Positions 5,456 through 13,451 of a DNA stretch of 19,058 nucleotides are shown in pieces. The number at the start of each line of letters is the position of its first letter. Positions within the stretch are counted from its first letter, which is position 1. Under the pieces are notes generated by a model. The model ran no database searches. It was not told the DNA's origin and saw only the letters and a list, made by a program, of their open reading frames with translations. Source of the DNA: Bacteroidota bacterium (GTDB lineage Bacteria > Bacteroidota > Bacteroidia > Flavobacteriales > Flavobacteriaceae); NCBI GenBank assembly GCA_023386255.1, contig JAEWKB010000240.1, forward strand, positions 1 to 19,058, written 5' to 3'. The position numbers and the translations under genes were made by a program.

Positions 5456-8149
5456 TTATTTTATTGCTGTGTACTGAGCAAGGTTCTTTTTTATCTGCAC
5501 CACCTTATAATCTTCACTTGAAATTATAATCGGTGTTTCAGCTACTTTATATTCTTTATAATCCTTAAGGATAGTAACCGCATCAATCGCAGCCAGCTTG
5601 CTGTTAAAGCCGTGGATTACCAGGAAGTTCTCATTGGTGGTATATATATCTTCCGAAAGGGTAATACTGTTATTAAGCCCGTCTTTAATAAACTTCTGTA
5701 TCTTCGTTGCCAGCGGCTTTATCTTAGGGTCATCAGGAGCAAATTTAAAGATAATTTTATAGCTTGGTGCCGGGCGGCCAAATGCCAGTTTCTCGAGTGT
5801 AGGAATGTCAGTCTTAAGCATGGCCTCAGCCTGCTTGCCCTCGGCGCTGTTAGGGTAATTAAGCGATACAAAATTCAGCTGCTTTTTGTACTCATCCAAA
5901 CCCTTAAGCCTCCCTGCCAGGTTTGCTTTCAGCATTTCGAACTTTGACACGATTTCCTCGCCCTCAAATGTTTCAATGTTCTTCTCTGTCTCGGCCAGCA
6001 CTTCCCTAAGCTCCCCTTTTTCATATCGTTTAAATAATGTGGCGTATATTGCTTCAGGGCTGCCGTTGGCTACTGTTTCCGAATTTGGATTCCTTATGAT
6101 CTCAGCATACCTGCTGTCAGGGTACTGGGTGAGTATCTGTTGCTTGTACACCTCAGCTTTCGCAGGGTCTATGATTTCATATATCTTATACAGGTTATAT
6201 TTGGCCGGAAGCACCAGGCGCTCTTCAGGATTATTGGCAAGTAGCTTCTCCAGCTTATCAGCGGCGCGGGGATACTCCTTAAATTTCTCTTTATATATAG
6301 TACCTAACTGGTAGTAGGCAAAATTGCGTTCCTTGGCAAGGCTGTCTATAACCACCTGTGATGTAGGCAGCTGCTTTATATAGAACTCCGGTGTATACTT
6401 AGCGTCTGTAACTCCCTCTTTTGGGGCTGGTCCCATGTCTGTACCACGCTCACCTGATGCTACATCCTGTTGTTCCTGCTGATTGTTCCTGCCCCTTTGT
6501 TCGGCTGACCAGCGCCAGTTATCGTTAAGCGCACGGTTGCCCCAGCGTTTTTTAAACTCCAGCTTGCCATAGGATACCGTTGCTACATTATAAAAGTAGA
6601 ATTTGCTGTTTCCTCCGACAGATGAAGATGGCGATCCTCCTGATAATGGATCTGAAGCTGAATTAATCACTCCCGCCTGTTTTTTACTAAGGCTTTGCGA
6701 TAAATTATCCTGTCTTAATTGATTAGCTCCCCTGGATCGGTTATCGTCCTGAAACATTTCATTACCTGTACCGCCGGCCGCGGCATTGTTTGCCATATTT
6801 TCGCGTTTGCGGACTTCCTCTTCCCGGCGTTTCAGGTCCTCAGCTTCCTGCTTTTGAAGCTTCACGATATAATCTTGAAAAAACGCCTGTCGCTGTGGGT
6901 CCGTCATCGCCACAAGGCGCAGTATGCTGTCATTGGTTTGCGCAATACCTTCATACTTAATAACATCAGCAAGGTTATCCCGTTTCTTTTTGATGGATTT
7001 AAATTCCCTTGTGCGGGGATTAAGATACACCATGGTACTGTCATAATATTGCCCTGCCGTAACGTATTTGGCATTTTCAAAGTATAATTCTCCCAGATTA
7101 CGGTGATTAGACGCCGTAAGATACTTGTCTTTAGAATTGGCACGAAGCGACTTGTTGTAGTACTTTACCGCTTCCTTGTCTATATCCTGCTTGTCATAAA
7201 ACAACGCCACCTGATGGTTTATTACATCAAGATACGCCCTGTTTTCCCTGTCTTTAAGCAGGTCACGGTATTTTTCCATGAAAGCCAGCGTATCGCCCTT
7301 GGCAAAATCAAACTGTGCCGCCTGCATGGCGTGGGCCTGGATAACATAACGCCTTGGCGACTTCCTGTTCATATCTATAACCGACTGGTAAGCCGCATAC
7401 GCACTGTCCTTCTGGTTCAGCTTGTCATACAATTGGCCAAGTATAAAGCGGTAGCGAGCCCTCTCTTCATTAAGCTCACTAGAGGCTTCTGCTTTTTTTA
7501 AGGCTACCACAGCACTGTCAAGCGCTTCGGTAGTAATGTATGCCTGGGCAAGCGTGGCATTGGCATCGGCAAGTACCTGTTCCTTAAGCGGGTTCTCTTT
7601 TATAAGCTTCTTAAGGTTTTTTATGGCAATGGCTTCGTTTTCTAATCTAAGGTTGGTTTTTTCACGCCACACCTTAGCCTCATAAATTTTGTCGCTGTGC
7701 GGGTGCTTGTATAAAATATAGTTAAAAGCCTCGAGTGCAGGTATAAACCTGTTGTCATAGTAGCGCGTTTTACCCAGCAGGAGGTGTGCCTCATCCATCT
7801 GCGGGTTATATTCGGTACCGCCAATGTTCATAGAATGCTTTTGTATGGCTTTGGTAGCTTTTGCTTCAGACCGTTCAAAGTTAGGGTTCTTGGCATCTGT
7901 AGGAGCCATTTCCTCTTCGGTTAGCTGCATCCTTTCCACCGGAAGTATTTCCCAATAATTGTCCTGGTAAGTGTTTTTTAAGTCTTTAAGCCCCGCCTCC
8001 AGTGCCAGGTCGCCATTGTACATTACATTATACCTGGTGGTGGTTGAGTGGAATGCCCTGTTTGTAAAGCGGTTTTTTTTGGTAGAACAGGCTATGAGCA
8101 GCCCGCCCAACACAAACAATATGATATATTTATAGGTACTGGTTTTCAA
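5456..8149 (-). CDS. sprE: SprE/PorW lipoprotein of type IX secretion and gliding
   Basis: SprE (PorW in Porphyromonas) is a TPR lipoprotein needed for type IX secretion and gliding motility in Bacteroidota. The 897-residue product begins with a lipoprotein signal peptide ending in LLIAC, lipidated at Cys21 and followed by STKK. This lacks an acidic surface-export signal, so a periplasm-facing anchor is inferred. Degenerate TPR-like helical repeats span about 120-420 and 600-780. Between them is a low-complexity Asn/Gln/Arg/Ser-rich linker (about 435-515) and the block FYFYN...YGKLEFKKRWGNRA...DNWRWS (517-548), which I recognise as typical of SprE/PorW. A C-terminal alpha/beta domain covers about 795-890. 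The start codon is TTG at 8147-8149. The frame has a stop 7 codons upstream and no earlier ATG, while the next ATG (residue 43) would remove the whole signal peptide. It lies immediately before the bactofilin gene. Confidence 0.9.
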   Translation of the reverse strand: MKTSTYKYIILFVLGGLLIACSTKKNRFTNRAFHSTTTRYNVMYNGDLALEAGLKDLKNTYQDNYWEILPVERMQLTEEEMAPTDAKNPNFERSEAKATKAIQKHSMNIGGTEYNPQMDEAHLLLGKTRYYDNRFIPALEAFNYILYKHPHSDKIYEAKVWREKTNLRLENEAIAIKNLKKLIKENPLKEQVLADANATLAQAYITTEALDSAVVALKKAEASSELNEERARYRFILGQLYDKLNQKDSAYAAYQSVIDMNRKSPRRYVIQAHAMQAAQFDFAKGDTLAFMEKYRDLLKDRENRAYLDVINHQVALFYDKQDIDKEAVKYYNKSLRANSKDKYLTASNHRNLGELYFENAKYVTAGQYYDSTMVYLNPRTREFKSIKKKRDNLADVIKYEGIAQTNDSILRLVAMTDPQRQAFFQDYIVKLQKQEAEDLKRREEEVRKRENMANNAAAGGTGNEMFQDDNRSRGANQLRQDNLSQSLSKKQAGVINSASDPLSGGSPSSSVGGNSKFYFYNVATVSYGKLEFKKRWGNRALNDNWRWSAEQRGRNNQQEQQDVASGERGTDMGPAPKEGVTDAKYTPEFYIKQLPTSQVVIDSLAKERNFAYYQLGTIYKEKFKEYPRAADKLEKLLANNPEERLVLPAKYNLYKIYEIIDPAKAEVYKQQILTQYPDSRYAEIIRNPNSETVANGSPEAIYATLFKRYEKGELREVLAETEKNIETFEGEEIVSKFEMLKANLAGRLKGLDEYKKQLNFVSLNYPNSAEGKQAEAMLKTDIPTLEKLAFGRPAPSYKIIFKFAPDDPKIKPLATKIQKFIKDGLNNSITLSEDIYTTNENFLVIHGFNSKLAAIDAVTILKDYKEYKVAETPIIISSEDYKVVQIKKNLAQYTAIK

Positions 8150-8174
8150 TGTAAAAGCTTTTATCCCTTAACTT

Positions 8175-8191
8175 CTAAAATAGAATTTTAG
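8175..8191. repeat. Perfect 7-bp inverted repeat upstream of sprE
   Basis: CTAAAAT (8175-8181) and ATTTTAG (8185-8191) are perfectly complementary around a 3-nt spacer, 26 bp upstream of the sprE start. The stem is A/T-rich and not followed by a T-run, so it is more like an operator or leader hairpin than a terminator. A degenerate -7-like TATTTTTA (complement of 8204-8211) lies just upstream, without a convincing -33 element. Confidence 0.35.
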
Positions 8192-8244
8192 TATAGTGAG
8201 GGGTAAAAATACGGTTCTTTTTGATAAGTGGAATGCTTTTTAGC

Positions 8245-8275
8245 AAAAAAACAAATCCCTGCCGCAGCAGGGATT
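8245..8275 (-). terminator. Intrinsic terminator of the padR-ABC operon
   Basis: The arms AATCCCTGC (8254-8262) and GCAGGGATT (8267-8275) form a perfect 9-bp stem with a 4-nt loop. Read on the minus strand it is followed at once by TTTGTTTTTTTG (8244-8255 complement, overlapping the stem base). The hairpin begins 5 bp after the ABC ATPase stop codon. This is a textbook rho-independent terminator and marks the end of the minus-strand unit that starts at padR. Confidence 0.9.
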
Positions 8276-8280
8276 AAACG

Positions 8281-8976
8281 TTATACCGCAAAAAACTCTT
8301 CCAGCTCCCTGAGCGTTTCGGCAGATGTTTGTATATCCTTAACCACTTTGCCTTTATGTAATGCTACAATCCTGTCGCTCACCTCGGTAGTGTGCATAAG
8401 GTCATGGCTTGATACCAATATGGTTACATCTTTATTTTCAGCCAGGTCTTTTATTATCTTTTTAAGCCTGAACTGCGTGGTAGGGTCCAGGTTGGCAAAC
8501 GGCTCATCCAGTATCACTACCTCAGGGTTGCCTATAAGTGTGGCAATAATGCCTACCTTCTTCTGGTTACCCTTGCTCAGGTCGCGCAGGTATTTCTTGT
8601 TGTTAAGTATTTCGCCATTAAAAAAATCCTCATGCTGTGCCAGCAGCGCATCAACATCGGCTTTGTTCTGCCCGCGCAGCTCACCTATAAAATAAAAATA
8701 CTCTTCGGGCGTCAGGTAGCCTATCAGGAAACTTTCGTCAAGGAAAGCCGCAGTAAAAGGTTTCCATGCCTCGCTCTCGTGCACCTTTACGTTGTTGGAA
8801 GTAATATACCCATGCGAAGGCTGTATCAAATCCAGCAGCAGGCTAAAGAATGTGGTTTTGCCGGCGCCATTGTTACCTACAAGGCCAAAGCTCTCGCCTT
8901 TTTTAATCTCAAGATGGTCAATATCAAGCACGAGCGTGCCATTGTATGCTTTTTTTAAATTATGTACCTGTATCAT
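8281..8976 (-). CDS. ABC transporter ATP-binding protein
   Basis: This is the nucleotide-binding subunit of an ABC-2 type exporter or membrane-remodelling transporter. From the ATG at 8974-8976 it has 231 residues. Walker A GNNGAGKTT is at 34-42, the signature LSKGNQKK at 133-140, Walker B VVILDEP at 153-159, and the H-loop His191 in SSHD. The Q-loop position is in AFLDESF (77-83), with Asp where many families have Gln or Glu. A longer frame upstream would need 29 extra residues overlapping the permease gene and is rejected, because the conserved fold starts at MIQVHNLKKAY. It lies 22 bp after the DUF5687 permease gene, its likely partner, and is followed by the operon terminator. The substrate is unknown. 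Confidence 0.93.
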   Translation of the reverse strand: MIQVHNLKKAYNGTLVLDIDHLEIKKGESFGLVGNNGAGKTTFFSLLLDLIQPSHGYITSNNVKVHESEAWKPFTAAFLDESFLIGYLTPEEYFYFIGELRGQNKADVDALLAQHEDFFNGEILNNKKYLRDLSKGNQKKVGIIATLIGNPEVVILDEPFANLDPTTQFRLKKIIKDLAENKDVTILVSSHDLMHTTEVSDRIVALHKGKVVKDIQTSAETLRELEEFFAV

Positions 8977-8998
8977 GGTTGTAATTGTTTGTGTCTGG

Positions 8999-10477
8999 TT
9001 AGTTTTCTTCCTGTTTAAATCCTTGCAGTGTAGCATATTTGCGTGTTTTGTAAGCCAGGGCAATTTTACCCATTAGCCACCCGCGAAGCAAAATGCCAAT
9101 TATGCCCAGCGCTGCAATGGTAGCCGTAGCCGGAAGATACCCAACGGCAAATTTCATGATAACCCATATGAGCATTGGCAGAAGCAACAGCGGAATTCCT
9201 ATTATCCACTGAGTAGCGCCCGTTCCCTGGTAGTTCATAAAGGGGCTTTTTTCAAGGCTTATTTTCTTTTTGTTGAACGATCCTGCAAAAAGCAGCATAG
9301 GGACATTTATACCGATATTATATACCGCACAGGCCAATATGGTAAGCAAAAGATTTATGCCAAAATATACGTATGGTGTTGATAGAATTGCCATAACCGC
9401 TATTGAAAAAGTAAGCAGCCCTGCTTTTGAAGCGAGGTACTGCCGCAAAGGTATATTTTGCGACATGATAAGCGGATAGTAGGCGCTATCCCACGATGGG
9501 ATGAACTGCCCAAAATTGATCATGAATATGCCGGTGATGAAAATGCCTAAAAAAATGTGCATGAATTGCGCCGACTCAGAATCGTTTTGAAGGAAGATAA
9601 GGCCATAGAACAGAAATAAGAAGCTAAGGAATACTGTTGCCCTTGGCCTCTTGTTCCTGAAGATAAGCTTCAGGTCAAGCTGTAGGAATGGGGCAATATC
9701 GCCAAAACGCCTTGTCCAGCTATAATTAGTAGTGTCTACTTTGGCCGCCTTTGCTCTCACAGAAGCATCAAGGTAAAAGTTTTTATTAAGGTAAGCCAGG
9801 TTCCACAAATAAAGCCCTACAGGCAGAACCAGAAATATTGCCGAAAGGAAAGGGATGGTTATTACAGTAATCATTGCTGATGCAAAAGCACCTGTTATAG
9901 AAAACACTTCAAAATATTCAAGAAGCCCAAGCCCCGCAACTGCAATTACAAATGGCAGCAGGGCTTTTAAATTTTCGGCAAACTTTTTCTTAATTAAAAA
10001 ATTACCATAATTAACAGCGCCGGTAAAAGCCACTGTAGCAATCATCCAGCTTATAACAATTACAGGATTGGCCCCTTTAGCGACGGACATAATGCCGAAC
10101 GGTATTATAACAAGTAACGGCAGCATGTTATAAAATGATGAAAGGCTTTTTAACAGCACAAAGTGTATAACTGTTTTCTTTTTTACGGGCATAACCATGA
10201 GCGGCCTGATATTGATTACCGGAAGGCTTTGCATGAAGAAGCGCATTACCACATCGGCCAGAAACCAAAGCAAAACGAAACGGTTTACCGAAAAAATGGG
10301 CTGCTCTGAAGGTAATATTGCTTTTAATAAAGCGTGCAGCCCGAGGCCGAGGCCTAAAAAAGCAACAATAAAATAAACGGCTAAAAAGCCCATAAAAATT
10401 TTCAGGGCAATGCTTTTGCCCAGACTGGCAGACCGGAAAAAAGATTTCCATTCCAGCCAAAGAAATTTTTTAAACAT
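8999..10477 (-). CDS. DUF5687 family ABC-type permease
   Basis: This 492-residue polytopic protein has about 11-12 hydrophobic helices. A cytoplasmic loop near residues 240-280 contains a Lys/Arg-rich, amphipathic stretch (WTRRFGDIAPFLQLDLKLIF, then RNKRPRA). It matches my memory of the Bacteroidota family DUF5687, whose genes sit next to an ABC ATPase gene and are taken to encode the membrane subunit. The start MFKKFLWLEWKSFFRS, with a cytoplasmic amphipathic helix before the first membrane segment, is typical of ABC-2 permeases. It lies 56 bp after the fourth HAAS-like gene and 22 bp before the ATPase gene. There is one permease gene for one ATPase gene, so a homodimeric permease with two ATPase copies is likely. 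Confidence 0.88.
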   Translation of the reverse strand: MFKKFLWLEWKSFFRSASLGKSIALKIFMGFLAVYFIVAFLGLGLGLHALLKAILPSEQPIFSVNRFVLLWFLADVVMRFFMQSLPVINIRPLMVMPVKKKTVIHFVLLKSLSSFYNMLPLLVIIPFGIMSVAKGANPVIVISWMIATVAFTGAVNYGNFLIKKKFAENLKALLPFVIAVAGLGLLEYFEVFSITGAFASAMITVITIPFLSAIFLVLPVGLYLWNLAYLNKNFYLDASVRAKAAKVDTTNYSWTRRFGDIAPFLQLDLKLIFRNKRPRATVFLSFLFLFYGLIFLQNDSESAQFMHIFLGIFITGIFMINFGQFIPSWDSAYYPLIMSQNIPLRQYLASKAGLLTFSIAVMAILSTPYVYFGINLLLTILACAVYNIGINVPMLLFAGSFNKKKISLEKSPFMNYQGTGATQWIIGIPLLLLPMLIWVIMKFAVGYLPATATIAALGIIGILLRGWLMGKIALAYKTRKYATLQGFKQEEN

Positions 10478-10533
10478 TACTGTAGAGTTGGTTTAGCGGA
10501 TTAGTACATTAAGTGCGCTGAAAGTTACAGAAT

Positions 10534-11223
10534 TTATTTAGAAATCTGCAGCCTGTATTCAGGATAGGCAGCTTCCATGTGTTCATCGGCTCGCGAGGGT
10601 ATAACCCAAAGCACTATGTAATCATAAATGGCTATAAGTACTAATATAGCCGAAAGCAGCCACAGCATGTTTGCTGACGGAACCGTTTTTATATTTATGT
10701 ATAACTGTAGCGGCACATTGAGCAGCACACCGGCACCGCCGCAGGCATAAATTGTATCTTCCAGCAGCCACTTACGCCCGGTGCGCTTTAGTTTCTCTTT
10801 ATAGTTCTTCCGCAGGCGGTACAGGCGGACCATCCCGATGATGATCATGCCGAAAATAAGTACGCCAAAAATCCAATGCGACAGCTGCAACAGCAGGCGT
10901 ACGGCAATTATGGCTGATATAGTCCCCGCTACTACAGGCAGGCGCAAAAAATTTTTAAAATAGCCCCACAGCAGGTGGTAGTATTTCTTTTGGAGGGAAA
11001 TCGTACGTTTCTCTACCACATCCTGAAAGCCGAAGATGCCGAACTTCCTGAACTCGCGCTGCAAAGCTTCATCAAATGTAAGTGCGGGGTTTTGCTCCCA
11101 CGCGGCCTCTATGCCATTGGCCAGATGGTCGGCCAGCTCGCACTGCAGGTCGTAATACTCTACAAAATGTTTACGGATGAAAACAAAAAGCTGTGCTACC
11201 TGTTCTTCATTTAGCTTTTTCAT
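10534..11223 (-). CDS. HAAS-like membrane protein 4 (most diverged of four)
   Basis: The function is unknown. The 229-residue protein begins with a soluble helical part of about 95 residues containing DLQCELADHLANGIE (25-39). This corresponds to the D-x-[RQ]-x-E-x2-DH-x-A motif of the three preceding genes. A second conserved-looking stretch, REFRKFGIFGFQDVVEKRT (56-74), is absent from them. About four membrane helices follow (roughly 96-113, 117-134, 155-175 and 185-208), with a basic loop between the second and third (KNYKEKLKRTGRK). The ATG overlaps the preceding stop by 4 bp (ATGA), so translation is coupled. It is the closest of the four to the permease gene. It resembles HAAS-type signalling modules that accompany PadR regulators, but this is inference from pattern and context. 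Confidence 0.8.
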   Translation of the reverse strand: MKKLNEEQVAQLFVFIRKHFVEYYDLQCELADHLANGIEAAWEQNPALTFDEALQREFRKFGIFGFQDVVEKRTISLQKKYYHLLWGYFKNFLRLPVVAGTISAIIAVRLLLQLSHWIFGVLIFGMIIIGMVRLYRLRKNYKEKLKRTGRKWLLEDTIYACGGAGVLLNVPLQLYINIKTVPSANMLWLLSAILVLIAIYDYIVLWVIPSRADEHMEAAYPEYRLQISK

Positions 11224-11831
11224 ATCAGCTCCATTTTATATTTAAGCTTGTAAGAACGAACTGTTTTATAAAACGCGATGATGAATACAAGGCTCATGTA
11301 TGTACCCACCGAGAAGAAAGCCAGTAGCAGATAATTGTTCTCTAAAAACCGGTAGGCATTTATCATGCACCCCAGCAAAAGTGTTGTCCAGAGCAGGCGG
11401 TCGGTTACGGAGTAGCTGTATTTTCCGAAAACACGGTACGCTACCAAAACACAGAACAGCAATAGCACGCCCAGACTAAAAGCTATACTATAGTGTGCGG
11501 TAAGCTTCTCTATTGCGGTATATTGCGGTAAGATGGCAATGCCTGCCAATGCCGCCGCCGCTACAAAAATTGCTGCGGGATGAGCCATACCCTTCCTTAT
11601 GCAGCCATAGGCTTTTTCCCTCGCTATGTTACGGAAGGTTTCATTCTGCTCCAGCAATGCCTCTTTATTGGCAAGCATATACCGGCTGAAATTCTCTCCA
11701 AACTCACCCTCGTTTTCTTCAAGCGCGGTGGCAATATGGTCGGCAATTTCAATACGGATGTCCAGGTGCCTTATACCTGCCTTCTCAAGATAATCATTAA
11801 TAAACTGTATTTGCTGTGGTGTTAGTTTCAT
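11220..11831 (-). CDS. HAAS-like membrane protein 3
   Basis: The function is unknown. In this 203-residue protein, the soluble N-terminus (about 1-90) holds LTPQQIQFINDYLEKAGI and the motif DIRIEIADHIATALE (24-38). These are followed by a region that matches the preceding paralog closely (ENFSRYMLANKEALLEQ here, ENFKTYMLEHKESLLAQ there). About four membrane helices follow (roughly 94-112, 122-145, 155-170 and 175-195). It begins at an ATGA overlap with gene 2 and ends at an ATGA overlap with gene 4. The high similarity to gene 2 in the soluble part, against divergent membrane parts, suggests a tandem duplication with relaxed constraint on the helices. Confidence 0.82.
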   Translation of the reverse strand: MKLTPQQIQFINDYLEKAGIRHLDIRIEIADHIATALEENEGEFGENFSRYMLANKEALLEQNETFRNIAREKAYGCIRKGMAHPAAIFVAAAALAGIAILPQYTAIEKLTAHYSIAFSLGVLLLFCVLVAYRVFGKYSYSVTDRLLWTTLLLGCMINAYRFLENNYLLLAFFSVGTYMSLVFIIAFYKTVRSYKLKYKMELI

Positions 11832-12448
11832 GACAATTTAAGATTCTGGACGTACAGCCTGTTATAGCGCGTGTGTATTTTATAATAGGATATTACCGTA
11901 GCTGTATTAAATACAATACCTGTAGAGTAGTATATAGCCCGCGACACCGGCGTTTCCAGAAAATGAATGGGATCAATTATAAATCCTGCCCATAAAAAAA
12001 CTGCGAACAGCTGATCCATTATCGAAAAGCTCCATTTGCAGAACACCTTGGTATAAGTTAGGTAAAGCGCTAATATTCCGCCCGGCACTAAAGCAAGTAT
12101 TGAATATCCGTCAACTATAATTTCTTCACTATAAAAATTAGCAGCAGGATCCCCCAACAGTACTAAAACCGCAACAGCAGCTACAAACCATAAAGAAAAT
12201 ACATTATTCTTCAGCACTGTAAGGCCTTTGTTTAAGGCAATCTTTTTAAACCTGCCATATTGTGCCAATAGGCTTTCCTTATGCTCAAGCATATAGGTTT
12301 TAAAGTTCTCATAAAAATCACCCTCCATAGCTTCCAGCCCCGAGGCTACATGGTCCGTCATCTCTACACGCGCATCAAGGTATTGTATACCCGAATTTTC
12401 AAGGTAGTTATAGATAAACTGTACTTGCTGTTGTGTAAGTTTAGGCAT
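11828..12448 (-). CDS. HAAS-like membrane protein 2
   Basis: The function is unknown. The 206-residue protein starts MPKLTQQQVQFIYNYLENSG and carries the motif DARVEMTDHVASGLE (25-39) in an N-terminal helical domain of about 90 residues. About four membrane helices follow (roughly 94-112, 120-142, 150-166 and 177-197). The soluble half is nearly collinear with gene 3 and more distant from gene 1. The start overlaps the end of gene 1 by 8 bp and its stop overlaps the start of gene 3 by 4 bp. The C-terminus is short and basic. No signal peptide or enzymatic motif is seen. Confidence 0.82.
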   Translation of the reverse strand: MPKLTQQQVQFIYNYLENSGIQYLDARVEMTDHVASGLEAMEGDFYENFKTYMLEHKESLLAQYGRFKKIALNKGLTVLKNNVFSLWFVAAVAVLVLLGDPAANFYSEEIIVDGYSILALVPGGILALYLTYTKVFCKWSFSIMDQLFAVFLWAGFIIDPIHFLETPVSRAIYYSTGIVFNTATVISYYKIHTRYNRLYVQNLKLS

Positions 12449-13052
12449 ATCTTTTCTTTTTAAAATCAGTATCCAGTTTCCAAAACAGTATAAATGCCGT
12501 AAAGAGAAGGCCTACTGCAACGGCGTTGATTATGTATGCTGTTGGATTGTCTCGCCCTAAAACCTTAAAAACCCTTGAAATAACCAATACAACAAATGCA
12601 TACGGAAGCCAAAGGTTTCTGGAAACCCGGATTATAAAGTCAAACCGATTGCCGAATCTTCTAAACAATCCTATGGAAATAAACATGCCACCAAGCATGA
12701 TTATGTCTATAACAATTCGCAACCCAAAGAACGGGTAGCACAAATAAACAAGCACGCTTAACAGCACCCAGGTTAAAACGCTTTTAAACTTTAAAAACGC
12801 AAATATGAAAGCTCTTTTGTAACAAGCATCCTGAATTCTTTCCTGCTCCCGTGCGGCGGTAAGCAGCTTTACCTTGTGGTGCGAATTCATGTACTGCTTT
12901 AAGGCTGTATGGAAATCATCATGCTCTGAAAGCGTTTCCTCCAGGTGGCTGGCAATATGGTCAACCATCTCTAGGCGGATATCCTCATAAAAAATTTTAT
13001 CATTTTCCAGGCAGGCTTCAATCTGTATAATTTGTTCCGGTGTCAGCTTCAT
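12441..13052 (-). CDS. HAAS-like membrane protein 1
   Basis: The function is unknown. In this 203-residue protein, the N-terminal helical domain holds LTPEQIIQIEACLENDKI and the motif DIRLEMVDHIASHLE (24-38). A charged segment (about 39-80) is longer and differs from that of genes 2 and 3. About four membrane helices follow (roughly 90-112, 114-128, 146-160 and 172-192), ending in a basic tail FKKKRYA. The ATG at 13050-13052 lies 3 bp after the padR stop, so the two are translationally linked. Direct coupling to a PadR regulator gene is typical of HAAS-domain proteins in other phyla, which is why that label is offered. The match is by pattern only. Confidence 0.82.
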   Translation of the reverse strand: MKLTPEQIIQIEACLENDKIFYEDIRLEMVDHIASHLEETLSEHDDFHTALKQYMNSHHKVKLLTAAREQERIQDACYKRAFIFAFLKFKSVLTWVLLSVLVYLCYPFFGLRIVIDIIMLGGMFISIGLFRRFGNRFDFIIRVSRNLWLPYAFVVLVISRVFKVLGRDNPTAYIINAVAVGLLFTAFILFWKLDTDFKKKRYA

Positions 13053-13055
13053 AAC

Positions 13056-13403
13056 TTACATTTGTAAATCAGGTTTAACATTGGATGTTACCAGGTTTTG
13101 CATGTTTTTTATAAATTCTTCCAGTTCGGCAAGCTTGTTTACCGTTTCCTTCTCACCGCTTTCGGTTAGCTTATAGTATTTGCGCAGGCGGTTATCTACC
13201 TTTTCTACCTCAACATCCAGCAGGCCATCACTTTCCAGCTTGTGCAGCGCGGGATACAGCGCACCTTCGGTAATGTTCAGCTCCCCTGCGGTAATCTGTT
13301 TTACCTTTTGGGTAATCTCATAGCCATACATCCTGCCGTTTTCTTCCAGCAGTTTCATGATTATGGTGTTAAGGCTGCCTTTATATAATTGCGAATTTTT
13401 CAT
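13056..13403 (-). CDS. PadR family transcriptional regulator
   Basis: This winged-helix repressor of the PadR-s1 type is 115 residues long, the usual length. It starts MKNSQLYKGSLNTIIMKLL. The family markers are GRMYGYEI (23-30), EGALYPALHKLESDGLL (46-62) and RKYYKLTESG (69-78). A C-terminal dimerisation helix follows (about 79-104). The ATG at 13401-13403 is chosen over an upstream TTG because the conserved fold begins here and the extra 16 residues would cross its own promoter. It is the first gene of an operon ending at the ABC ATPase terminator. The double palindrome across its promoter implies autoregulation and control of the downstream genes. The inducer is unknown. Confidence 0.93.
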   Translation of the reverse strand: MKNSQLYKGSLNTIIMKLLEENGRMYGYEITQKVKQITAGELNITEGALYPALHKLESDGLLDVEVEKVDNRLRKYYKLTESGEKETVNKLAELEEFIKNMQNLVTSNVKPDLQM

Positions 13404-13420
13404 AATGCAAAATTGTAGAA

Positions 13421-13451
13421 CAAACATACATAATTTTCTTATGCATAACAA
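13421..13451 (-). promoter_or_regulatory. Promoter of the padR operon
   Basis: On the minus strand, TTG (complement of 13449-13451) lies 20 nt from TATGTTTG (complement of 13421-13428), matching the Bacteroidota pattern TTG-N19-20-TAnnTTTG. Transcription should start near 13414, about 10 nt before the padR ATG. The spacer and both elements are covered by the palindromes listed next. Confidence 0.7.

Noticed and set aside
8228..8695. 155-codon plus-strand frame opposite the ABC ATPase
   Set aside because: It crosses the intrinsic terminator and mirrors conserved ATPase motifs on the other strand. Its composition is typical of antisense reading.
8977..9063. N-terminal extension of the ABC ATPase overlapping the permease gene
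   Set aside because: The extra 29 residues have no family match. The conserved domain starts at the ATG at 8974-8976, 22 bp after the permease stop.
10478..10533. Possible internal promoter before the DUF5687 permease
   Set aside because: The minus strand offers only TAACTTTC as a near match to the -7 box and no TTG at proper spacing, so I do not call it.
13404..13451. Longer padR start at TTG
   Set aside because: It would place coding sequence over the promoter and operator, and the PadR fold begins at the ATG at 13401-13403.
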